A stretch of DNA of 11,367 bases from Methylococcales bacterium (lineage in GTDB: Bacteria > Pseudomonadota > Gammaproteobacteria > Methylococcales > Methylomonadaceae). Numbering within the stretch: position 1 is the stretch's first letter; each line of letters begins with the position of its first letter. Positions 5,875 through 11,367 of the stretch are shown here, piece by piece. A program made the translations under genes and the position numbers. A model generated the notes under the pieces. That model was not told the DNA's origin and ran no database searches. It saw only the letters and a program-made list of their open reading frames with translations. The stretch lies in the NCBI GenBank assembly GCA_009692395.1, contig SHZG01000067.1:1-11367 (forward strand), read 5' to 3'.

Positions 5875-7155
5875 TTATTTTTTAATATAATGTGGTTGCT
5901 GCCCTAGCATTTCCGATGTGACTAACACCACACCGCCAGCACTAACATGAAACCGTCTTTCATCTTCGGCTCTGTCTTCACCGATGACCGAGCCTTCAGG
6001 AACGACGCAGGCGCGTTCAATAATGGCTTTGGTAATGCGACAATGACGACCAATTTCAACATCGGGTAATACGAGACTATCCGTTATTGTGGTGTATGAG
6101 TTAATTTTGACATCCGAAAACACTAAAGAATGTTTAATACTGGCACCTGAAATGACACAACCCCCTGAAATCATGGAATCGACTGCCATACCACGTCTAT
6201 CATCGCTATCAAAAACAAATTTAGCGGGTGGCGTTTGCGCTTGATACGTCCAAATAGGCCAAGTTTTATCATACAAATTTAGATCGGGATCGACATTCAC
6301 TAATTCCATATTAGCTGACCAATAGGCATCAATCGTACCTACATCACGCCAATAAGCTTGACCACCTTGCATATCCAAGAAGGGATAGGCATTGACAATA
6401 TGGTCATTAATGATGGCAGGAATAATATCTTTACCAAAATCGTTAGTGGAATCTGGATTATTGGCATCTTCAATCAGTTGATCAAACAGAAAATTGGCCT
6501 CAAAAATATAAATCCCCATAGAGGCTAAGGCAGTGTCGGTTCTGCCTGGCATCACAGGGGGATGCTCAGGTTTTTCTATAAAGGCCTTAACACGGCGATT
6601 ATCATCAACATCCATGACACCAAACGCAGTGGCTTCTTCCAATGAAACCTCAATACACCCGATGGTTAATTGCGCATTTTTAGCAATATGATCAGCAAGC
6701 ATTGCGCCATAATCCATTTTATAAATGTGATCGCCTGCCAATATTAAAATATGTTGAGGTTTGCGTCTGCGAAGAATATCCATGTTTTGAAAAACAGCAT
6801 CTGCTGTGCCTTGGTACCAAGAATTTTCATCAATGCGTTGTTGAGCGGGCATTAAATCAACATACTCACCAAATTCACCGCGCATGAAACCCCAGCCTTG
6901 TTGAACGTGTCGAATCAATGAATCTGCTTTGTATTGCGTCAAAATACCAATTTTACGAATGCCTGAATTGACGCAATTCGACAACGGAAAATCAATGATA
7001 CGAAACTTTCCACCGAAGGGTACTGCGGGTTTAGCACGCCAATCCGTCATATTCATTAATCGCGAACCACGCCCACCCGCTAAAATTAAAGCAATGGTAT
7101 TACGCATTAAATTACTGATCATCTGATCATTTTTAGGATGATTTGATTCTGACAT
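5875..7155 (-). CDS. glgC: Glucose-1-phosphate adenylyltransferase (ADP-glucose pyrophosphorylase)
   Basis: GlgC makes ADP-glucose and pyrophosphate from ATP and glucose-1-phosphate, the committed and allosterically controlled step of bacterial glycogen synthesis, and usually works as a tetramer. The 426 residues align in register with E. coli GlgC (431). Seen directly: nucleotide-binding GGRGSRL (27-33), Y114 in SWYQGTADAV, catalytic D142 in LAGDHIYK, glucose-1-phosphate lysine K195 in FIEKPEHPP, and a C-terminal left-handed beta-helix region with SGGCVISGASI and ERACVVPEG. Two positions of the E. coli fructose-1,6-bisphosphate activator site differ: K39 is W39 and H46 is P46, while R40 and R52 are kept. 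A GGAG ribosome site sits 7 nt before the ATG. It is divergent from glgB and followed by malQ. Confidence 0.98.
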   Translation of the reverse strand: MSESNHPKNDQMISNLMRNTIALILAGGRGSRLMNMTDWRAKPAVPFGGKFRIIDFPLSNCVNSGIRKIGILTQYKADSLIRHVQQGWGFMRGEFGEYVDLMPAQQRIDENSWYQGTADAVFQNMDILRRRKPQHILILAGDHIYKMDYGAMLADHIAKNAQLTIGCIEVSLEEATAFGVMDVDDNRRVKAFIEKPEHPPVMPGRTDTALASMGIYIFEANFLFDQLIEDANNPDSTNDFGKDIIPAIINDHIVNAYPFLDMQGGQAYWRDVGTIDAYWSANMELVNVDPDLNLYDKTWPIWTYQAQTPPAKFVFDSDDRRGMAVDSMISGGCVISGASIKHSLVFSDVKINSYTTITDSLVLPDVEIGRHCRITKAIIERACVVPEGSVIGEDRAEDERRFHVSAGGVVLVTSEMLGQQPHYIKK

Positions 7156-7230
7156 TTTTCATCTCCAAGTAGAATAGTTTCACAACTTCGGTTGTGTTTG
7201 GTAACATTTACCTGTTAATTATTCTACTAC
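7156..7230. promoter_or_regulatory. Compact divergent glgC/glgB control region with nested inverted repeats
   Basis: These 75 bp must carry the 5' signals of both divergent genes. AGTAGAATA (7168-7176) and TATTCTACT (7220-7228) are exact reverse complements placed near each gene start. Inside them lie CACAAC-TTCG-GTTGTG (7181-7196), a six-pair hairpin with a UUCG loop closed by C-G in plus-strand RNA, and the palindrome GGTAA-CAT-TTACC (7200-7212). A tentative plus-strand promoter is TTGGTA (7198-7203), 16 bp, then TATTCT (7220-7225). I could not pick a convincing promoter for glgC. The palindromes could be operators; no binding protein can be named. Confidence 0.6.
7163..7168 (-). promoter_or_regulatory. 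Ribosome binding site of glgC (TTGGAG)
   Basis: On the minus strand TTGGAG is followed by seven bases (ATGAAAA) and then the ATG at 7155-7153. This is one of the few clear Shine-Dalgarno sites in the window and supports the chosen glgC start. The earlier ATG within the spacer is out of frame. The site overlaps the left arm of the AGTAGAATA inverted repeat by one base. Confidence 0.75.
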
Positions 7231-9423
7231 ATGAGGCTTAGCAAAGTGAAAGAGCAATTGAAAAACATTCTTAGTGCCGATTTTATAAAAATCACCGAGG
7301 CTAAGCATTATGATCCATTTTCAATATTGGGTTGCCATCGGAAGAATAATAAAGACCAAATTACGGTTTATTTACCCTATGCAGAAGTTGTCAGTTTTAG
7401 TCATAATGGTGTTGTTTTAAACCGTGTACCCGATAGCGACTTTTTTGAATATATCATTAAAGCCAATGAAGTAATGCCTGAACATTACCAGCTATCTTGG
7501 CAAGACAAAGACGGCAATCCCCACGAAAATTACGACCCCTATACGTTCGGCACACAATTACCTGAATTTGATCAACATCTATTTGGCGAAGGTAAGCATT
7601 GGCATATCTATCAAAAACTGGGCGGACACCTGCACACGGCTGATGGTGTTGACGGGGTATTTTTTGCATTGTGGGCACCTAATGCGGGACGTGTCAGTGT
7701 TGTCGGTGCTTTCAATCGTTGGGATGGTCGTTGTCATCCTATGCGCAGCCTTGGCGGGGGTGGACTTTGGGAATTATTCATTCCCGATTTACAAGTAGGG
7801 TGTTTCTATAAATTTGAAATATTAAACCGTGATAGTCAGCAAATTTTTGTAAAAACCGATCCTTACGGACAGCAATTTGAATTTCGTCCTAATACCTCCT
7901 CTATTGTCACGGATGCAAACAGCTATGTGTGGCAAGACCAAAAATGGATGACGGATCGTGTGCAGTACAATTGGCAACATGAACCGATGTCTATTTATGA
8001 AGTGCATATTGGTTCATGGAAACGTGATAGCAAAGGTAATTTTATTAATTATCGTGACTTGGCAGTGGACTTGGTTGCTTACGTTAAACAAATGGGTTTT
8101 ACCCATATTGAATTATTACCCATCACTGAGCATCCACTAGATGCCTCTTGGGGTTATCAGACTACAGGGTATTTTGCGCCGACTAGCCGTCATGGGTCGC
8201 CCGATGATTTCCGCTTTTTCATTGATGCTTGCCATCAAAACGGTATTGGCGTTATTCTCGATTGGGTGCCCGCGCATTTTCCTAAAGATTCATTCGCACT
8301 GGCTCGCTTTGATGGCAGCGCGTTGTATGAGCATGAAGACCCGCGTAAAGGTGAACACCGTGATTGGGGGACATTGATTTATAACTATGGTCGCAATGAG
8401 GTGAGAAACTTCTTACTGGCGAGTGCTGTTTTTTGGTTAGAAGAGTTCCATCTTGATGGTTTACGCGTTGATGCCGTTGCCTCGATGCTGTACTTAGATT
8501 ACTCGCGTGAAGCGGATGACTGGGTGCCTAATATGTATGGCGGCAACGAAAATTTAGAAGCCATTGATTTTTTCAGAGAAATGAATGAAGTGACTAACGC
8601 CCAACACCCTGGAACAGTGGTCATGGCAGAAGAATCGACTTCATGGCCACAAGTGACGCGCCCAACGTGGACAGGCGGTTTAGGCTTTTCGATGAAATGG
8701 AATATGGGCTGGATGCACGACATACTAGCGTATATGAGCCAAGAGCCTATACATAGGCCTTATCATCACAATCAACTCACCTTCGGAATGCTGTATGCGT
8801 TCACTGAAAATTTCACCCTGCCGTTTTCTCATGATGAAGTGGTACATGGTAAAGGCTCATTAATCAGTAAAATGCCAGGGGATGAGTGGCAACGTTTTGC
8901 TAATTTAAGATTGTTATACACACTGATGTACACCTATCCTGGTAAAAAACTGCTGTTTATGGGTTGTGAGTTCGGACAAGGGACAGAATGGAATTCTCAG
9001 GCTACCCTAGATTGGTACGTCTTGGATTATTCACATCATCGTGGTGTACAAACACTGGTAAAAGACTTAAATCAACTGTACAAAAACGAACCTGCCTTAT
9101 ATCAACATGATTTTGAGCATCAAGGTTTTGAATGGATAGACTGCTGTGATGTGCAGCAATCTATCATTAGTTATCGCCGTAAATTTGGTGAAGAAGAATT
9201 GATTGTTATCCTCAATTTTACCCCTGTAGTCAGAGAAAACTACCGCATTGGTGTACCTAAAGCGGGTCACTATACGGAAGTGTTTAATTCAGATTCTAGT
9301 TACTATGATGGTAGCAATATAGGTAATAATGTTGTTGAGTCAGAGCCGAAAGAATGGATGGGGCAGGCTAATTCCATCAGTATTACCTTACCGCCGTTAG
9401 GTGGGATAATTTTCAAACTGTAA
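7231..9423 (+). CDS. glgB: 1,4-alpha-glucan branching enzyme (GH13)
   Basis: GlgB cuts alpha-1,4-glucan chains and rejoins them through alpha-1,6 links, branching glycogen. The 730 residues match the two-CBM48 type of E. coli GlgB (728). An N1 domain (about 1-125, with HYDPFSILG) is followed by the CBM48 domain (about 135-225, with FALWAPNAGRVSVVG) and the catalytic barrel. Catalytic residues are intact: nucleophile D414 in LRVDAVASM, acid/base E467 in VMAEEST, and D535 in FSHDEVVHG, with the same spacing as in E. coli. The C-terminal all-beta domain ends with LPPLGGIIF. The stop is doubled (TAA TAG). ATG 7231 has no ribosome site, whereas GTG 7246 is preceded by TGAGG at nine bases, so a start five codons later is possible. 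Confidence 0.98.
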   Translation: MRLSKVKEQLKNILSADFIKITEAKHYDPFSILGCHRKNNKDQITVYLPYAEVVSFSHNGVVLNRVPDSDFFEYIIKANEVMPEHYQLSWQDKDGNPHENYDPYTFGTQLPEFDQHLFGEGKHWHIYQKLGGHLHTADGVDGVFFALWAPNAGRVSVVGAFNRWDGRCHPMRSLGGGGLWELFIPDLQVGCFYKFEILNRDSQQIFVKTDPYGQQFEFRPNTSSIVTDANSYVWQDQKWMTDRVQYNWQHEPMSIYEVHIGSWKRDSKGNFINYRDLAVDLVAYVKQMGFTHIELLPITEHPLDASWGYQTTGYFAPTSRHGSPDDFRFFIDACHQNGIGVILDWVPAHFPKDSFALARFDGSALYEHEDPRKGEHRDWGTLIYNYGRNEVRNFLLASAVFWLEEFHLDGLRVDAVASMLYLDYSREADDWVPNMYGGNENLEAIDFFREMNEVTNAQHPGTVVMAEESTSWPQVTRPTWTGGLGFSMKWNMGWMHDILAYMSQEPIHRPYHHNQLTFGMLYAFTENFTLPFSHDEVVHGKGSLISKMPGDEWQRFANLRLLYTLMYTYPGKKLLFMGCEFGQGTEWNSQATLDWYVLDYSHHRGVQTLVKDLNQLYKNEPALYQHDFEHQGFEWIDCCDVQQSIISYRRKFGEEELIVILNFTPVVRENYRIGVPKAGHYTEVFNSDSSYYDGSNIGNNVVESEPKEWMGQANSISITLPPLGGIIFKL

Positions 9424-9443
9424 TAGTTCACCTCTTACGTTTC

Positions 9444-9551
9444 GTAGATCGGGTTAGCTGTGAGCCATGAGTGTGTCGAATGGTCGAACAGTGTAACCCG
9501 ACAATATCATCGCATTATATTGGGTTACGGCTACCGTCTAACCCAACCTAC
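9444..9551. repeat. 108-bp composite palindromic element between glgB and glgA
   Basis: The outer arms GTAGATCGGGTTAG (9444-9457) and CTAACCCAACCTAC (9538-9551) are reverse complements at 12 of 14 positions. Nested inside are CGGGTTA (9450-9456) with TAACCCG (9494-9500), and TTGGGTTA (9520-9527) with TAACCCAA (9539-9546). The latter pair encloses a CGG-CTA-CCG stem, giving a tight hairpin. It looks like two adjacent REP/MITE-like units built on the GGGTTA/TAACCC motif. It ends 12 nt before the glgA ATG and fills most of the glgB-glgA gap, so it may shape glgA expression. I see no open reading frame of its own and no other signal in 9424-9563. Confidence 0.75.
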
Positions 9552-9563
9552 ACAGTAACTAAC

Positions 9564-10997
9564 ATGAAAAAAATCCTTTTTGTCTCCAGTGAAGTCTATC
9601 CGCTGATTAAAACAGGTGGTCTTGCCGATGTTTGCAGTAGCTTACCTAAAGCATTAGTCGAATTAGGGCAAGATATTCGAGTCATCATCCCTAAATATCC
9701 CTCGTTAAAAACCGTCGGTGAAGTACAGTTCTTGTGTTCATTACGCATTGATAATCACCTGATTAATATTTTTGAAACCCAAATCCCTGATAGCCCTATT
9801 ATCGCTTGGTTGGTTGATTGCCCTGATTTATTTAATTTACCGGGTAATCCTTATGTCGATGAAAAAGGCATTCCTTGGGTTAATAATGCAGAACGCTTTT
9901 CCTTGTTTTGTCGCGTGGCAGTTGAAGTTGCTATGGACAAAGTCAATCGGGGTTGGAAACCCGACATCGTACATTGTAATGATTGGCAAAGTGGTTTAGT
10001 TCCCGCGTTGTTATCATTGGAGAAAAATCGTCCCAAGACCATTTTTACCATTCACAATATGGCGTATCAGGGATTATTTCCTGTAGAGGTTGTTCGCTCA
10101 TTAAACTTACCTGGTCAGTTATGGAATCCTAATGGGTTAGAATTTTATGGTATGTTGTCGTTCATTAAAGGCGGTATCGTTTATGCGGATCGCATTACCA
10201 CTGTTAGCCCCACTTACGCGCTAGAAATTCAGACCCCCGAATTTGGTTATGGGCTTGAAGGCTTATTAGCACACCGCAGTGAGCATCTAGTGGGTATCAT
10301 TAACGGCATTGATACCAATGAATGGAACTCTGAAATTGATCCCCATATCAGTCAGCGTTATACCGTTGATTCACTGCCCGACAAACTGCCTAACAAATCT
10401 GAACTACAACGCAGAGTCAATTTACCCGTCAACGATCAAGTCCCTTTATTCGGACTCATTAGTCGATTAGTTGAACAAAAAGGCATCGACATGATTATTG
10501 AATGCTTGCCTGAGATGGTTGAGTTGCCGATGCAGCTTGTTTTGTTGGGTAATGGTGATAAAGATTTTGAACGCCAGTTACAAAATATAGCCAGCTTGTA
10601 CCCCGATAAAATCGTTATTATTATTGATTACAACGAATCGTTAGCGCATCTGATTGAGGCGGGGTCGGATGTGTTTCTCATGCCCTCACGTTTTGAACCG
10701 TGCGGTTTAAATCAAATGTATAGCCAACGTTACGGCACGATTCCCCTCGTCAGAAAAACAGGCGGCTTAGCGGATACTGTGGTTGATACCTTACCCGACA
10801 GCATTGACAATCACAGTGCCACAGGCATTGTGTTCAAAGAAGCCAACTCAGGCGCGTTGCTAGAAGCCATCAAACGCACGCTGCTGTTATATAGCAATCA
10901 CGCCACTTGGCAGCAAATGCAAACCAACGCCATGAACAAAGATTTCTCTTGGCGTAACAGTGCGGCACAATACCTAGCTTTATACGATAATATTTGA
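9564..10997 (+). CDS. glgA: Glycogen synthase (ADP-glucose-specific, GT5)
   Basis: GlgA transfers glucose from ADP-glucose to the non-reducing end of alpha-1,4-glucan. The ATG at 9564 gives 477 residues, the same length as E. coli GlgA, and starts with MKKILFVSSEVYPLIKTGGL, carrying the substrate-binding K16 in KTGGLADV. Other conserved points: H164 in FTIHNMAYQG, R301 and K306 in SRLVEQKG, E378 in SRFEPCGLNQMYS, and the second KTGGLADTV at 398-406. Both Rossmann halves of the GT-B fold are complete. An in-frame ATG 93 bp upstream (9471) lies inside the repeat element and would add 31 unrelated residues, so I reject it. No clear Shine-Dalgarno is visible. glgB is 140 bp upstream on the same strand, and the pair is probably co-transcribed unless the repeat interferes. 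Confidence 0.98.
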   Translation: MKKILFVSSEVYPLIKTGGLADVCSSLPKALVELGQDIRVIIPKYPSLKTVGEVQFLCSLRIDNHLINIFETQIPDSPIIAWLVDCPDLFNLPGNPYVDEKGIPWVNNAERFSLFCRVAVEVAMDKVNRGWKPDIVHCNDWQSGLVPALLSLEKNRPKTIFTIHNMAYQGLFPVEVVRSLNLPGQLWNPNGLEFYGMLSFIKGGIVYADRITTVSPTYALEIQTPEFGYGLEGLLAHRSEHLVGIINGIDTNEWNSEIDPHISQRYTVDSLPDKLPNKSELQRRVNLPVNDQVPLFGLISRLVEQKGIDMIIECLPEMVELPMQLVLLGNGDKDFERQLQNIASLYPDKIVIIIDYNESLAHLIEAGSDVFLMPSRFEPCGLNQMYSQRYGTIPLVRKTGGLADTVVDTLPDSIDNHSATGIVFKEANSGALLEAIKRTLLLYSNHATWQQMQTNAMNKDFSWRNSAAQYLALYDNI

Positions 10998-11006
10998 GTT
11001 ATGTAA

Positions 11007-11029
11007 GGTGGGCAACGCTCTTTTGCCCC
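11007..11029. repeat. GGGCAA/TTGCCC hairpin after glgA, possible terminator
   Basis: GGGCAA (11010-11015) pairs with TTGCCC (11023-11028) around a seven-base CGCTCTT loop, 12 nt after the glgA stop. The surrounding GGTGGGCAACGC and TTTTGCCCC strings look like a dispersed GTGGGCAACGC-type repeat. Position suits transcription termination of glgA, but no T tract follows the stem. Confidence 0.55.
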
Positions 11030-11077
11030 ATAGGCATCAACTTAAGAAATGTAATAAATCAAACAACAAGATAATCG

Positions 11078-11180
11078 TTACAACGCTCTGCGTTGTAATG
11101 CCACCGAAGACGAAGACGCTCTAGTGTCGTTACAGGACGCTGGAGCGTCCACTCACGCATTCCAACGCAGAGCGTTGGAA
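11078..11180. repeat. Cluster of four palindromic repeats
   Basis: Four palindromes follow one another: TTACAACGC-TCT-GCGTTGTAA (11078-11098, nine-pair stem), GACGCT-CT-AGTGTC (11115-11128, imperfect), GGACGCT-GG-AGCGTCC (11135-11150, exact) and TTCCAACGC-AGA-GCGTTGGAA (11160-11180, nine-pair stem). The third shares the CGCTGGAGCG core with the cluster at 306-364. Unit spacing and sequence vary, so this is not a CRISPR array. Together with the glgA-proximal hairpin and the tandem repeat, it accounts for most of the gene-free stretch 10998-11281; 11030-11077 shows nothing I can name. Confidence 0.8.
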
Positions 11181-11207
11181 CGATGTGTTTTTGAACGATA
11201 TGTTTTT
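11178..11207. repeat. 15-bp tandem direct repeat next to a putative IS end
   Basis: GAACGATGTGTTTTT (11178-11192) is followed immediately by GAACGATATGTTTTT (11193-11207), with 14 of 15 positions identical. The first three bases overlap the last palindrome arm of the preceding cluster. It directly abuts the place where I suspect the IS1-like element begins. Too long for the usual 8-9 bp IS1 target duplication, it is more likely a local slippage duplication of the repeat tail. Confidence 0.65.
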
Positions 11208-11367
11208 GGGTAGTGGGTTAAATCTGTGATGATAGATTAAAATCACTGGCAGAATAAAATCACACTTACCTAAAAGACCTTATGAGCTGCTACCAAGAAA
11301 TCACCTGTCCATTCTGTAAAAGTAACCAGATTGGCAAGTCAGGACGCAATGCAACGGGAGAGCCACG
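11208..11367 (+). mobile_element. Left end of an IS1-like insertion sequence (truncated by window edge)
   Basis: The first codons of an IS1-type transposase begin at 11282. The upstream 74 bases, starting with GGGTAGTGGGTTAAATC, lie between the tandem repeat and the gene and would be the left terminal region and promoter of the element. IS1 family ends typically start with GG and are about 20-25 bp inverted repeats, but the partner end is outside the window, so the boundary is provisional. Confidence 0.5.
11282..11367 (+). CDS. IS1-family transposase N-terminus (InsA-like), truncated at window edge
   Basis: The ATG at 11282 opens a frame of 28 full codons to the end of the window, too short to stand out by length. 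The peptide contains ITCPFCKSNQIGKSGRNATG, matching the CPxC-type zinc-binding start of IS1 InsA proteins, in which two more cysteines would follow after the edge. InsA is the DNA-binding part of the IS1 transposase. Recognition rests on the CPFC motif, the following KSGR-x-A-x-G pattern and the start position; the rest of the gene is needed to confirm intactness. No clear ribosome site is seen, in keeping with low transposase expression. Confidence 0.72.
   Translation, partial: MSCYQEITCPFCKSNQIGKSGRNATGEP

Noticed and set aside
7181..7196. Intrinsic terminator at the UUCG hairpin
   Set aside because: Only a short TTT follows the stem and it lies between two divergent gene starts, where a terminator would have no upstream gene to end on the plus strand; a regulatory or leader structure is more likely.
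9471..9563. N-terminal extension of GlgA from ATG 9471
   Set aside because: These 31 codons lie in the GGGTTA/TAACCC repeat element and have no GlgA character; ATG 9564 gives the canonical MKKILFVSSEVYP start and exactly 477 residues.
9424..9563. Riboswitch or small RNA in the glgB-glgA gap
   Set aside because: The structure is explained by nested GGGTTA/TAACCC repeat arms; no known riboswitch core is recognisable.
11078..11207. CRISPR array
   Set aside because: The palindromes differ in sequence and spacing and are not separated by uniform unique spacers; they look like dispersed hairpin repeats.
1..11367. tRNA or rRNA genes, defence systems, toxin-antitoxin pairs or a new multi-gene system
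   Set aside because: All long reading frames belong to known families (ccmB, uppP, radA, SDR, malQ, glgC, glgB, glgA, transposases), and I found no tRNA-like cloverleaf or rRNA segment in the gaps.

Overview
The window reads as a chromosomal segment of a gammaproteobacterium with moderate GC. The supports are a System I cytochrome c maturation protein (CcmB), proteobacterial-type RadA and UppP, and GlgC, GlgB and GlgA proteins close in length and motif spacing to those of E. coli. The many short intergenic palindromes (GCTGGAGCG, CCTGCTAGG, GGGTTA/TAACCC and GGGCAA/TTGCCC types) recall filamentous sulfur bacteria of the Thiotrichales (Beggiatoa-like). That placement is an inference from style, not a demonstrated assignment.

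Layout, left to right. Positions 1-261 hold the C-terminal end of an IS110-family transposase that begins outside the window. A cluster of hairpin repeats (306-364) separates it from ccmB (402-1076, +), which stands without any other ccm gene in view. ccmB converges on uppP (1119-1940, -) across a perfect 33-nt palindrome. Next, all on the minus strand, come radA (2039-3415), an atypical SDR/epimerase-like gene overlapping it by 8 nt (3408-4247), malQ (4318-5793) and glgC (5875-7155). A compact 75-bp divergent control region (7156-7230) separates glgC from glgB (7231-9423, +), which is followed by glgA (9564-10997, +). The last 370 bases hold palindromic repeats, a 15-bp tandem duplication and the first 28 codons of an IS1-like transposase running off the right edge.

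The functional core is a glycogen module arranged as malQ-glgC <-> glgB-glgA. GlgC makes ADP-glucose from glucose-1-phosphate and ATP. GlgA polymerises it into alpha-1,4-glucan, GlgB adds alpha-1,6 branches, and MalQ reshuffles maltooligosaccharides and supplies or recycles short glucans. No glgP (phosphorylase) or glgX (debranching) gene lies in the window. The left half carries unrelated housekeeping genes: haem export for cytochrome c, undecaprenyl phosphate recycling and DNA repair.

I found no previously undescribed multi-gene system. The points most worth a second look are the repeat architecture (same-core palindromes at both IS-bearing edges and a 108-bp composite repeat ending 12 nt before the glgA start), the divergent glgC/glgB control region, the altered activator-site residues in GlgC, and the isolation of ccmB next to an IS110 end.
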